From NCBI RefSeq assembly GCF_030269685.1, contig NZ_BSTT01000017.1:1-64000 (forward strand): a stretch of DNA of 64,000 nt. The letters run 5' to 3'. A model generated the notes under the pieces. The model had not been told where the DNA came from, made no database searches, and worked only from the letters and a program-made list of their open reading frames with translations. The first letter of the stretch is position 1, and every line of letters begins with the position of its first letter. The DNA comes from Actinomycetospora sp. NBRC 106378. GTDB lineage: Bacteria > Actinomycetota > Actinomycetes > Mycobacteriales > Pseudonocardiaceae. Positions 50,601-59,479 of the stretch are shown here, in pieces. Position numbers and translations under genes: made by a program.

Positions 50601-52934
50601 GTGGGTGGTCGTCGGGTGCTGCCGGAGCCGGAGCCTGCGAGGCCGGTGGTCACGGCCCTCGGGGTGGACGAGCACGACGGCACGTTCGACCCGGTCCGCC
50701 CGACCGTCCCGCCGCCCGGCGCGCCGAACGTCGTCGTCGTGGTGCTCGACGACCTCGGCTTCGGCAGCTCCAGCGCCTTCGGCGGGCCGTGCCGCATGCC
50801 GACGGCCGAGCGCCTCGCCGACGGCGGGCTGCGCTACACGCGCTTCCACGTCACGGCGCTGTGCTCCCCCACGCGCCAGGCGCTGATGACCGGACGCAAC
50901 CACCACGCCGTCGGGATGGGCGCGACGACCGAGATGGCCACCTCCGCGCCCGGGTACACCGGGGTGCGCCCGCGCAGCGCGGCCACCCTGGCCCGCGTGC
51001 TGCAGGGCAACGGCTACAGCACGGCGGCGTTCGGGAAGTGGCACCAGACCCCGCCGTCGGAGATCAGCCCCGTCGGGCCGTTCGAGCGCTGGCCGACCGG
51101 CGAGGGGTTCGACCACTTCTACGGCTTCATGGCCTGCGAGATGAACCACTGGTACCCGCTGCTCTTCGACGGGACCCGGCCGGTCGAGCCGAGCCGGCGC
51201 CCCGAGGACGGCTACCACCTCTCCGAGGACCTGGTCGACCATGCCGTCGACTGGGTGCGCACCCAGCGGGCGCTCACCCCCGACCGCCCGTTCTTCACCT
51301 ACGTCGCCTTCGGCGCCTCCCACGCCCCGCTGCACGTCACCCCCGAGTGGCGCGACCGCTACCGCGGCGAGTTCGACGACGGGTGGGACCGGCTGCGCGA
51401 GACCACGCTCGCCCGGCAGAAGGAGCTGGGCGTCGTCCCCGGGCACACCGAGCTCGCGCCGTGGCCGGACTCCGTGCCGCACTGGGACTCGCTCGACGAC
51501 ACCCGCCGCACGCTCGGGGCCCGCTTCATGGAGACCTTCGCCGGCTTCACCGAGCACGCCGACGCCCAGCTCGGCCGCTTCGTCGACGAGCTCGAGGCCC
51601 TCGGCGAGCTCGAGAACACGGTGTTCCTCTACCTGCTCGGCGACAACGGCGCCTCGGGCGAGGGCGGCATCGAGGGCACGCACGTCGAGCACCGGCTCGG
51701 CCACGGCCTCGTCGACGACCCCGTCGACATGCTCACCCACCTCGACGAGATCGGCGGCCCGCACAGCTACCCCATCGCCCCGGTCGGCTGGGCGCTCGCG
51801 ATGAACACGCCCTACCAGTGGACCAAGCAGGTCGCCTCGCACTTCGGCGGCACCCGCGACGGCCTGGTGGTGCACTGGCCCCGCGGCATCGCCGACCCCG
51901 GAGGGCTGCGCCACCAGTTCCACCACGTCGTCGACGTGCTCCCGACCATCCTGGAGTGCGCCGGCATCACCGCCCCGACCAGCGTCGACGGTGTGGTCCA
52001 GCAGCCGGTCGACGGCACGAGCATGCGCTACACCTTCGCCGCGCCCGACGCCCCGGACCGGCGGCGCACGCAGTACTTCGAGATGTGCGGCAACCGCGGC
52101 ATCTACCACGAGGGCTGGACCGCGGTGACCCGCCACGGGACGCCGTGGGAGATGGTCCCGACGGGATCCCGCAGCTTCCACGACGACGTCTGGGAGCTCT
52201 ACGACACGACGACCGACCCGAGCCAGGCCCACGACGTCGCCGCCGAGCACCCCGCGACCCTGGCCCGCCTGCAGGAGCTGTTCCTCGCCGAGGCCGTGCA
52301 GAACCAGGTCCTCCCCCTCGACGACCGGGTGACCGAGCGGGAGAACCCGCAGCTCGCGGGCCGGTTCGACCTCGTCGGCGAGCGGACCTCGGTCACCTTC
52401 GGCGCCCCGGTGCGGCGGCTGATCGAGGAGACGGTGCCGAACGTCAAGAACCGGTCGCACGCCGTCGTCGCCGACGTCGAGGGTGCCGGTGACGGGGTCC
52501 TGGTGGCCCAGGGCGGGCGGTTCGGGGGCTGGTCGCTCTACGTCTCCGACGGGCGTCCCTGCTACGTCTACAACTGGTTCGGATGGCGCCGGCACACGGT
52601 GCGCGGCGCCGTCGCCCTGACGTCGGGGCGCCACGAGGTGCGGGTGGACTTCGCCTACGACGGCGGGGGCGTGGGCCGCGGCGGGACGGCCACGTTGCGG
52701 GTCGACGGTCACGACGTCGGGTCGGTGCGGGTGGACGCGACCGTCCCGTACTACTTCTCCTTCGACGAGACCTTCGACGTGGGCGTCGACCTCGGCACCC
52801 CCGTCACCGAGGACTACGCGGCCGGCGACAACGCCTTCACCGGGACCGTCCACTCCGTGCGGGTCGACCTCGCCGCTGCGGCCCCGGACCACGACGCCGA
52901 GGGCCTGCACCGCCGGGTCATGGCGTCGCACTAG
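50601..52934 (+). CDS. Type I arylsulfatase (formylglycine-dependent)
   Basis: 777 residues of the alkaline-phosphatase superfamily. The FGE recognition motif C-S-P-T-R (Cys88-Arg92, within ALCSPTRQALMTGRN) would have its Cys converted to formylglycine. Metal ligands Asp50 and Asp51 lie in VVLDDLGF, and GDNGASGEGG holds a later acidic site. Residues beyond about 600 form a beta-rich C-terminal domain (YYFSFDETFDVGVDLG). No signal peptide is visible. GTG 50601 has a GAGGA box 8 bases upstream. It converges on an FGE gene, with a long hairpin between them. Confidence 0.9.
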   Translation: MGGRRVLPEPEPARPVVTALGVDEHDGTFDPVRPTVPPPGAPNVVVVVLDDLGFGSSSAFGGPCRMPTAERLADGGLRYTRFHVTALCSPTRQALMTGRNHHAVGMGATTEMATSAPGYTGVRPRSAATLARVLQGNGYSTAAFGKWHQTPPSEISPVGPFERWPTGEGFDHFYGFMACEMNHWYPLLFDGTRPVEPSRRPEDGYHLSEDLVDHAVDWVRTQRALTPDRPFFTYVAFGASHAPLHVTPEWRDRYRGEFDDGWDRLRETTLARQKELGVVPGHTELAPWPDSVPHWDSLDDTRRTLGARFMETFAGFTEHADAQLGRFVDELEALGELENTVFLYLLGDNGASGEGGIEGTHVEHRLGHGLVDDPVDMLTHLDEIGGPHSYPIAPVGWALAMNTPYQWTKQVASHFGGTRDGLVVHWPRGIADPGGLRHQFHHVVDVLPTILECAGITAPTSVDGVVQQPVDGTSMRYTFAAPDAPDRRRTQYFEMCGNRGIYHEGWTAVTRHGTPWEMVPTGSRSFHDDVWELYDTTTDPSQAHDVAAEHPATLARLQELFLAEAVQNQVLPLDDRVTERENPQLAGRFDLVGERTSVTFGAPVRRLIEETVPNVKNRSHAVVADVEGAGDGVLVAQGGRFGGWSLYVSDGRPCYVYNWFGWRRHTVRGAVALTSGRHEVRVDFAYDGGGVGRGGTATLRVDGHDVGSVRVDATVPYYFSFDETFDVGVDLGTPVTEDYAAGDNAFTGTVHSVRVDLAAAAPDHDAEGLHRRVMASH

Positions 52935-52982
52935 GCAGGTGAGCAGGACGTGGGGCTATGGCCCCACTTCCTGCTCACCTGC
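52935..52982. terminator. Terminator hairpin sharing GCAGGTGAGCA core
   Basis: A 22-bp stem (one mismatch) with loop TATG starts right after the sulfatase stop and covers the last codons of the convergent FGE gene. The core GCAGGTGAGCA is shared with the hairpin at 59472. Confidence 0.8.
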
Positions 52983-53831
52983 GCGCAGCGCACACCGGAA
53001 GCCGAGGTTGCCCGAGCTCGACTCCGGGGTGTTCGACGTCCGCGCCGCCACCCGGTACCGGTTGCAGTAGGAGTCATGGCAGAGGTACGAGCCCCCGCGC
53101 ATCACCCGCGCGGCGCCCTCGTCCGGCCCCACCGGGTCCTGCTCGGGCGACCGGGCGTACCAGTCGGCCGCGAACCGGTCGGCGCACCACTCCCAGACGT
53201 TCCCCACGGTCTGCCAGAGGCCGTAGGCGTTGGGGCGGTAGGACTTGACCGGAGCCGTCGTCAGGAACCCGTCCTCCCGCGTGTTCTCGGTGGGGAAGCG
53301 GCCCTGCCAGATGTTGAGCTCCCAGCGGCGGCCGAGCTCGTCACCCCAGGGGAAGCGGGCGCCCTCGAGGCCGCCGCGCGCCGCGTACTCCCACTCGGCC
53401 TCCGTCGGGAGCCGGGCGCCGGCCCACGTGCAGTAGGCCTCGGCGTCGAACCAGGAGACGTGGACGACCGGGTGGTTCGCCCGGTCACCCACCCCCGAGC
53501 CGGGCCCCTCCGGCCGGCGCCAGCAGGCGCCCCGGACGGCCAGCCACCACGGGGCGCCCTCGACGCTCGACAGGACGTCGGACCGGTCGCCGCGGAAGGC
53601 CAGGTGGAACACGCCGGAGGAGCCCCACCGCTCGGCGTCGGTGACGTACCCGGTCTCCTTCACGAAGCGGGCGAACGCGGCGTTCGTGACCGTGGTGGCG
53701 TCGAGGTGGAAGTCCGGGAGCCGCACCCGGTGGACCGGCCGCTCGCCGTCGGCGGGATCGCCGTCACCGTGGTGGTCGCCCATGGCGAAGGTGCCACCGG
53801 GGACGAGGACCTGACCGCGCCGGGATCGCAT
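52956..53831 (-). CDS. Formylglycine-generating enzyme (sulfatase-modifying factor)
   Basis: 291 residues of the SUMF1/FGE family. It converts the sulfatase Cys to formylglycine using oxygen and copper. The active-site Cys pair is present in GGSYLCHDSYCNRYR (Cys251 and Cys256), and family motifs VPGGTFAMG, RLPTEAEWEYAARGG and GNVWEWCADR are clear. It directly faces the sulfatase gene whose motif is CSPTR. A hairpin overlaps its 3' end. An upstream TAGAGC lies 8 bases before the ATG. Confidence 0.92.
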   Translation of the reverse strand: MRSRRGQVLVPGGTFAMGDHHGDGDPADGERPVHRVRLPDFHLDATTVTNAAFARFVKETGYVTDAERWGSSGVFHLAFRGDRSDVLSSVEGAPWWLAVRGACWRRPEGPGSGVGDRANHPVVHVSWFDAEAYCTWAGARLPTEAEWEYAARGGLEGARFPWGDELGRRWELNIWQGRFPTENTREDGFLTTAPVKSYRPNAYGLWQTVGNVWEWCADRFAADWYARSPEQDPVGPDEGAARVMRGGSYLCHDSYCNRYRVAARTSNTPESSSGNLGFRCALRAGEQEVGP

Positions 53832-53896
53832 GATCCCCAGCTCTACCCGCGTGCATCGTTCGGCACCAGCGGACGAATCTGCACGGAACTGTTGGG

Positions 53897-54820
53897 ATGG
53901 ACCGCATGGAACTGTCCCTGCGCCGGTTGCGGACCCTGCGGGAGGTCGCCCGGCGGGGCGGGGTCAACGCCGCCGCGGCCGCCCTGCACTACTCCCCGTC
54001 GGCGGTGTCCCAGCAGGTGGAGGCGCTGGGCGTCGAGGTCGGCGCTCCGGTGATCGAGCGGGTGGGCCGCGGGGTCCGGCTGACCGAGGTGGGCCGCGTG
54101 CTCGTCGAGCAGGCCGAGCTGCTGCTCGCGGCCGAGCAGCGGGCGGTGGCCGCGGTCGAGGGCGCCCGGCAGCACCTGTCGGCGCGGCTCTCGGTCGGGA
54201 TGTTCCCGGCCGCGGCGGCCGCGCTGCTGCCCGCCGTCATCGCCGACCTGGCCGACACCCACCCCGGCATCACGCTGGAGAGCCTGGAGAGCGACCCCGA
54301 CCAGGCGGTGCTCGACGTCCTCCACGGACACCTCGACCTCGCGCTGCTCCTCGACTACCCCGACGCACCCGAACCGTGGGCGCCGGGGCTCACGATCGTC
54401 CCGCTCGGACAGGACCGCATCCATCTCGCGGCCCCGGCCGGAACCGCGTACCGGCCCGGGATGGACCTGGCCGAGCTGGCCGGCGAGACCTGGATCATCT
54501 CCGGCGCCGAGAGCTACTACGGCCGGGTGGTGCGCACCGCCTGCCGCCGGGCCGGGTTCGAGCCCGAGGTCCGGCACCGGGTCGACGGGCTCGCCACCGC
54601 GCTCGCGATGGTCGCCGCCGGGCTCGGGGTGACGCTCGCGAGCGACCTCGGTCGCGCGTTCCTCCCGCCGTCGGGGATCGACGTCGTGCCACTGAAGCGC
54701 CCGCTCAACCGCACCATCGTGCTCGCCCACCTCCCCCACGCCGCGGAGCGGCCCAGCATCCGGGCGACCGTCGACGCGTTCGCCCGGGCGGCGACGGGGC
54801 GGGGGCTCGCGGCGCCTTGA
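53897..54820 (+). CDS. LysR family transcriptional regulator
   Basis: 307 residues. The N-terminal winged helix (GGVNAAAAALHYSPSAVSQQVEALG) and a periplasmic-binding-like effector domain (residues 95-300) fit the LysR family. It is divergent from the FGE gene (start 53831), separated by 65 bases. Hence it might regulate the FGE gene, but LysR proteins often act on distant operons. ATG 53897 and ATG 53906 are both possible. Effector unknown. Confidence 0.88.
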   Translation: MDRMELSLRRLRTLREVARRGGVNAAAAALHYSPSAVSQQVEALGVEVGAPVIERVGRGVRLTEVGRVLVEQAELLLAAEQRAVAAVEGARQHLSARLSVGMFPAAAAALLPAVIADLADTHPGITLESLESDPDQAVLDVLHGHLDLALLLDYPDAPEPWAPGLTIVPLGQDRIHLAAPAGTAYRPGMDLAELAGETWIISGAESYYGRVVRTACRRAGFEPEVRHRVDGLATALAMVAAGLGVTLASDLGRAFLPPSGIDVVPLKRPLNRTIVLAHLPHAAERPSIRATVDAFARAATGRGLAAP

Positions 54821-54878
54821 GCCTGCAGGGATAGCGCGCGGGACCCGGGAAACGGCACGCGCGGCCAACCGTGCGTCC

Positions 54879-54884
54879 TACCCT
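54879..54884 (+). promoter_or_regulatory. -10 box TACCCT of small gene, leaderless-type
   Basis: TACCCT lies 7 bases before the GTG at 54892, supporting that start over the longer frame. Confidence 0.4.
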
Positions 54885-54891
54885 GCTCGGG

Positions 54892-55164
54892 GTGCGGGCA
54901 CGGATCTGGGTCGCTGTGCTGCACGTCAGCGATCGGGTGCGCGAGAAGATCACCAATCGCCACGGGATCGAGGAGCAGGAGCTCCGTGACGAGGTCGAGT
55001 GCATCCCGGGGCTGCGGGCGACCTGGGACGACTCCCCTGACCGTGGGCGCCGCGCGATCGTCGAGATCCGGCTCCGTCGCCAACGCGTCCTCGTGGTCCT
55101 GTACCCGACCGGCATCGACCCGGACGAGTTCCACCTGGGCAGTGCCTACCCCGTCCACGACTAG
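54892..55164 (+). CDS. Small protein, toxin-like candidate
   Basis: 90 residues with VREKITNRHGIEEQELRDEV, then RAIVEIRLRRQRVLVVLYPT and an acidic tail. Size, basic middle and order suggest a BrnT/RelE-like toxin, but I cannot confirm this. It is followed by a 61-residue acidic protein, as in toxin-antitoxin pairs. GTG 54892 is supported by a TACCCT box 7 bases upstream. Codon bias is a little weaker than in neighbours. Confidence 0.55.
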   Translation: MRARIWVAVLHVSDRVREKITNRHGIEEQELRDEVECIPGLRATWDDSPDRGRRAIVEIRLRRQRVLVVLYPTGIDPDEFHLGSAYPVHD

Positions 55165-55209
55165 ACCACCGACCGGGCGGACGCCTAGGCACGGCCGGGC
55201 CGGGTTGGG

Positions 55210-55215
55210 CATAGT
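55210..55215 (+). promoter_or_regulatory. -10 box CATAGT of small acidic protein, leaderless-type
   Basis: CATAGT lies 7 bases before the GTG at 55223. Confidence 0.35.
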
Positions 55216-55222
55216 TGGACAC

Positions 55223-55408
55223 GTGCCCGCGGTCAACGACTTCTACGAGGACGACGAGCCGGTCGAGGACGTCCTCGCAGCGTTCGAGGCCGGCGAGAAG
55301 CAGCTCACCGAGCCGCCCTCGCGCGGGCGTACGTTGTTCGTGGACGTCGCTCGCAACGCGCAGGTCGAGACGGGCAACACCTCCTCCGGGGAGCTCGTGC
55401 AGCACTGA
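55223..55408 (+). CDS. Small acidic protein, antitoxin-like candidate
   Basis: 61 residues, very acidic at the start (VNDFYEDDEPVEDVLAAFEA) with a short positively charged centre and a polar tail. The DDEPVEDVLAAFEAGEK pattern recurs in small actinobacterial proteins next to predicted toxins, as I recall, which suggests an antitoxin-like role but is unproven. It has its own -10 box. Its TGA overlaps the next ATG by one base (TGATG), so it is coupled to the following gene. Confidence 0.5.
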   Translation: MPAVNDFYEDDEPVEDVLAAFEAGEKQLTEPPSRGRTLFVDVARNAQVETGNTSSGELVQH

Positions 55409-55851
55409 TGGCTCCCCTGATGGAGACCCCGCCCGTCGACTTCAAGCTGATCCTGTGCGAGGCGGCGCACGCGGATCCCGTCGGCACCCTGCACATGCTG
55501 GGAGCGGGTTGGTCGATCACCGGAACGCCAACGGGCCCGCAGGCGCTTGCCCTGCTGATCAAGGTGCCCTGGGATCGGGCGAACGAGCGACTCCCACTGG
55601 CGGTCGAGCTTCTCAGCGAGGACGGGCACCCCGTCGTCCTCAGCGGACCGGACGGGGCGCCCACGCCCGTCCGAGCCGAGGCCGTACTCGAGGTCGGACG
55701 GCCGGTCGGCGTCGCGAAGGGAAGCCCTCTCGACGCTTCCTTCGCCATCAACTTCGGCTCCCTCCCCCTCACTGCGGGGCGCTACCAGTGGAAGGCCGAG
55801 ATCGCGGGCGACCAGCAGAGCGAGTCGTTCACGGTCCGCCCAACCCCCTGA
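55408..55851 (+). CDS. Hypothetical protein, DUF6941-like
   Basis: 147 residues. VDFKLILCEAAHADPVGTLH opens a beta-rich domain, continuing through ALALLIKVPWDRANERLP and a GRYQWKAEI strand. It resembles the DUF6941 group of small actinobacterial proteins. The start and end both overlap neighbours by one base (TGATG), so it is translated with them. Third-position bias is weaker than in the core genes, which suggests acquired DNA. Confidence 0.6.
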   Translation: MAPLMETPPVDFKLILCEAAHADPVGTLHMLGAGWSITGTPTGPQALALLIKVPWDRANERLPLAVELLSEDGHPVVLSGPDGAPTPVRAEAVLEVGRPVGVAKGSPLDASFAINFGSLPLTAGRYQWKAEIAGDQQSESFTVRPTP

Positions 55852-55988
55852 TGGGGCCCGCGAGGTACGCCTCAGCCTCCTTCGAAACGTTCGACCGGCT
55901 CGTGCGGACCTACCCGCTCGCCGAGATCCACGAGGCGGAGCGGGCCGCCCTGGACGGCGAGGTGGTCAAGCCCGTCCTCGTCCCCTGA
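55851..55988 (+). pseudogene. 3' remnant of an aryl-alcohol dehydrogenase gene
   Basis: Only the last part of the 45 codons (FDRLVRTYPLAEIHEAERAA, then GEVVKPVLV) looks like the C-terminus of zinc-dependent aryl-alcohol (benzyl alcohol) dehydrogenases. The leading MGPARYASASF is not part of that family and there is no upstream catalytic domain. I infer that the small-gene cassette replaced the rest of the gene. The start ATG overlaps the preceding stop. The end overlaps the convergent FadH-like gene by 23 bases. Confidence 0.6.
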
Positions 55989-57988
55989 GCCGGGCCGCCA
56001 CCTCGGACCCCTGCCGGATCGCCCGCTCGGCGTCGAGCTCGACGGCCTCGTCGGCGCCGCCGATCACGTGGGGGCGCACGCGCAGGACGGCCAGGTCGTC
56101 GACCAGGTCGCGGACGGGCTCCTGCCCCGCGCACACCACGACGGAGTCGACGGCCAGGAGACGCGGGCGGTCACCGACCCGGAGGTGCAGGCCGTCGTCG
56201 TCGATGCGCTCGTAGTGCGCGCCGGTGACGGTCTCGACGTCCTTCGCGCGCAGCGTCGCGCGGTGGACCCACCCCGTCGTCGTGCCGAGGTCCGCGCCGA
56301 CCCGCGTGCGTCGCCGCTGCACGAGGTGGACCCGCCGCGCCGGCGGTGCGGGGGCGGGGGCGGCGAGCCCGCCGTCGGCGGCGACGCCCCACTCGGCCCG
56401 CCACGCCGCGAGGTCCGGCGCAGCGTGCCGGGTGAGGAACGTGGCCACGTCGACCCCGACCCCGCCCGCGCCGATCACCGCGACCCGGTCGCCGAGGCGG
56501 TCGGGGGCGCGCATGGCCTCGTCGTAGGACAGGACGCTCGGGTGGTCGATGCCGGGGATGGCCGGCCGCCGCGGGCGCACGCCCGTGGCGACCACGACGT
56601 CGTCGAACCCGGCCAGCTCGCCCGCGCCGGGGCTCGTCGCGAGCCGGACCTCGACCCCGGCCCGCTCGAGCCGGCCGGCGAAGTACCGGATCGTCTCCGC
56701 GAACTCCTCCTTGCCGGGGATGCGGCGGGCGAGGTCGAACTGTCCGCCGAGGTGGTCCCGGCGCTCGAGGAGCGTGACGCGGTGCCCGGCCTCGGCGAGG
56801 CCCGCCGCGGCGGCGAGTCCGGCCGGTCCGGCGCCGACGACCGCGACCGTGTGCGGGCGGCGCGTCGGGCGCGGGAGCGGGATCGTCTCGTGGCCGGCCC
56901 GCGGGTTGACCAGGCAGCTCACGGTCCGCAGAGCGAACGTGCGGTCCAGGCACGCCTGGTTGCAGCCGATGCAGACGTTGATCTCGTCCGCCCGGTCCGC
57001 GGCCGCCTTGGCCACCCACTCCGGGTCGGCGAGGAACGGCCGCGCCATCGACACCAGGTCGGCATCGCCGCGGGCCAGCACCGCCTCCGCGTCGGCCGGG
57101 GTGCTGATGCGGTTCGACGCGACCACGGGAACGGCGACGTGCGGGCGGAGCCGGCCGGTGAGGTCGGTGAAGGCCGCGCGCGGCACCGACGTGACGATCG
57201 TCGGGACCCGCGACTCGTGCCAGCCGATCCCGCTGTTCAGCAGGTCCGCGCCGGCCGCCTCGACGCCGCGGGCGAGGGCGACGACCTCCTCCCAGGACTG
57301 CCCGTCGGCGACCAGGTCGGCCAGCGAGAGGCGGTAGGAGAGCAGGGCATCGGGGCCGAGCGCCTCGCGCACGCGGGACACGACGGCGAGCGCGAAGCGG
57401 CGGCGGCCCGCCGGCGAGCCGCCCCAGGCGTCGTCGCGGTCGTTGGTCGCGGTCGTTGGTCGCGGGCGCGAGGAACTGGTTGATCAGGTAGCCCTCGGAG
57501 CCCATGACCTCGACGCCGTCGTAGCCGGCCTCGCGGGCGAGCCGCGCGGCCCGCGCGAAGGCCTCGACCGTCCGCACCACACCGCGGTGGGAGAGCCGCC
57601 ACGGGGCGAACGGGGCGATCGGCGCCTTCCGGCGGGAGGCGGAGACCGCGAACGGGTGGAACGCGTAGCGCCCGGCGTGCAGGAGCTGCAGGAGGACGTG
57701 CCCGCCCTCGGCGTGGACCGCGTCGGTGACCCGACGGTGCCCGCGGAGCTGCCCGCGGTGGGTGAGCGTCGCCGCGAGCGGGTGCAGCCGTCCCCGCGCG
57801 TCCGGGGCGAGCCCGCCGGTGACGACGAGGTCGACCCCGCCCCGCACCCGCTCGGCGTAGAGCTCGGCCAGGCGCCGGTGTCCGCCCGGCCGCTCCTCGA
57901 ACCCGGTGTGCATCGAACCCATCAGCACCCGGTGGCGCAGGCGCACCGGACCGATGTCGAGCGGCGTCGCGAGCAGGGGGTACGGCAC
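55966..57988 (-). pseudogene. FadH-like NADH:flavin oxidoreductase broken by a 13-bp tandem duplication
   Basis: Reading from GTG 57988, the N-terminal half is an old-yellow-enzyme-type FMN barrel (LRHRVLMGSMHTGFE, VLLQLLHAGRYA, GYDGVEVMGSEGYL). The C-terminal half, in another frame, has the 4Fe-4S motif CIGCNQACLDRTF and the pyridine-nucleotide domain (VAVVGAGPAGLAAAAG, VAVIGAGGVGVD). The two frames meet in a 13-bp tandem duplication at 57433-57458. Without it the gene codes 669 residues, the normal length of 2,4-dienoyl-CoA reductase-type enzymes. Confidence 0.85.
57433..57458. repeat. Tandem 13-bp duplication causing frameshift
   Basis: GTCGCGGTCGTTG occurs twice in succession (57433-57445 and 57446-57458), followed by a partial GTCGCGG. 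Removing one copy restores the reading frame (minus strand A-T-N-D-R-D-D-A-W-G). Confidence 0.9.
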
Positions 57989-58060
57989 CGTCGGACGATA
58001 ACCGGGACCGCTGGTCCCGCACATCCACGTCAGAACGCGCGGGCGGCACGGAAGGCGACT

Positions 58061-58066
58061 TACGGT
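58061..58066 (+). promoter_or_regulatory. -10 box TACGGT of mtr, leaderless-type
   Basis: TACGGT lies 6 bases before the GTG at 58073. Confidence 0.45.
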
Positions 58067-58072
58067 GACATC

Positions 58073-59479
58073 GTGCGACGACATGATCTCGTGGTGATCG
58101 GTTCGGGCTCGGGCAACATGGTGCTCTCGGACGAGTTCTCGGAGCTCGACGTCGCGATCGTCGAGGCGACCGAGTTCGGCGGGACGTGCCTCAACCGCGG
58201 GTGCATCCCGACCAAGATGTTCGCCTACACCGCGGAGGTCGCCGACACGGTCGTCGACTCCGCCACCTACGACGTCGGCGCCCAGCTCGACGGCATCGCG
58301 TGGCCCGCGCTGCGCGACCGCGTCTTCGGCCGGCTCGACCCGATCGCCGCCGACGGCCGGAAGGGCCGGGAGGACAGCGACTTCGTCACCGTCTACGCCG
58401 GCGAGGCCCGCTTCACGGGCCCGCGCACCCTCGTCGTCGACCTGCACGAGGGCGGGTCCGCGGAGATCGAGGCCGAGCGCATCGTCATCGCCGCCGGGGC
58501 CCGGCCGGTCGTGCCGCCGCCGATCGAGCAGTCCGGGCTGCCGTTCCACACCTCCGACACCGTCCTGCGCATCGACGCGCTGCCCCGGCGGCTGGCCGTG
58601 CTCGGCGGCGGCTACATCGCCGCGGAGCTCGCGCACGTCTTCCACTCGGCCGGCAGCGAGATCGTCATGATCGACATGGCGGACCAGCTGCTCGGACCGC
58701 AGGACGAGTCGGTCTCCGAGGCGTTCACCGCGATCGCCCGCGACCGCTACGAGCTTCACCTCGGCCGCGAGGTCACCGAGCTGAAGGGCGCGCCCGGCGC
58801 GCTGCAGCTGGTCCTCGACGACGACACCACGGTCGCCGCCGACACGCTGCTCGTCGTCGTCGGCCGCGCTCCCAACGGGGACTCCCTGGACGTCGACGCC
58901 GCCGGGCTGGAGACCCACGACGACGGCCGGGTGGCGGTCGACGCGGCCGGGCGCACCTCGGTGCCGGGCGTGTGGGCGCTCGGCGACGTCAGCTCCCCGG
59001 TGCAGCTCAAGCACGTCGCCAACCGCGAGGCCGAGGTGGTGACCCACAACCTGCTGCACCCCGACGACCTCCGCGAGACCGACCACGGCCTCGTCCCCGC
59101 CGCCGTCTTCACCAGCCCGCAGATCGGGACGGTCGGGCGCACCGAGGCGCAGTGCCGCGACGAGGGGCTGGACTACGAGGTCGCGCAGGTCGACTTCGCC
59201 GACGTGGCCTACGGCTGGGCCATGGAGGACGAGACGGGCTTCTGCAAGGTCCTCGCCGAGCGCGGCACCGGGCGCATCCTCGGCGCCCACATCATGGGGC
59301 CGGAGGCGCCGACCCTGATCCAGCCGCTGGCGATGGCCATGACCTTCGACATCGACGCCGCCGCCCTGTCCGGCCGGCCGTACTGGATCCACCCCGCGCT
59401 GACCGAGGTCATCGACAACGCGCTGCGGCAGCTGTCGACGACGGCGGGCGCGAAGCCCGGAGGTGCCTTCGGCAGGTGA
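58073..59479 (+). CDS. mtr: Mycothione reductase
   Basis: 468-residue FAD-dependent disulphide oxidoreductase that regenerates mycothiol, the main actinobacterial thiol, with NADPH. The FAD motif is VIGSGSGN, the redox-active pair is CLNRGC (Cys39, Cys44), and the C-terminal active-site His and Glu are in HPALTEV. Its presence supports an actinomycete host. GTG 58073 follows a TACGGT box by 6 bases. It is divergent from the FadH-like gene and convergent with the CHASE3 protein, with the stop inside a hairpin. Confidence 0.95.
   Translation: MRRHDLVVIGSGSGNMVLSDEFSELDVAIVEATEFGGTCLNRGCIPTKMFAYTAEVADTVVDSATYDVGAQLDGIAWPALRDRVFGRLDPIAADGRKGREDSDFVTVYAGEARFTGPRTLVVDLHEGGSAEIEAERIVIAAGARPVVPPPIEQSGLPFHTSDTVLRIDALPRRLAVLGGGYIAAELAHVFHSAGSEIVMIDMADQLLGPQDESVSEAFTAIARDRYELHLGREVTELKGAPGALQLVLDDDTTVAADTLLVVVGRAPNGDSLDVDAAGLETHDDGRVAVDAAGRTSVPGVWALGDVSSPVQLKHVANREAEVVTHNLLHPDDLRETDHGLVPAAVFTSPQIGTVGRTEAQCRDEGLDYEVAQVDFADVAYGWAMEDETGFCKVLAERGTGRILGAHIMGPEAPTLIQPLAMAMTFDIDAAALSGRPYWIHPALTEVIDNALRQLSTTAGAKPGGAFGR

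Noticed and set aside
56171-59392. A 1073-codon open frame on the minus strand joining mtr antisense with the FadH-like N-terminus
   Set aside because: Only the part after the GTG at 57988 is real; the rest is antisense to mtr.
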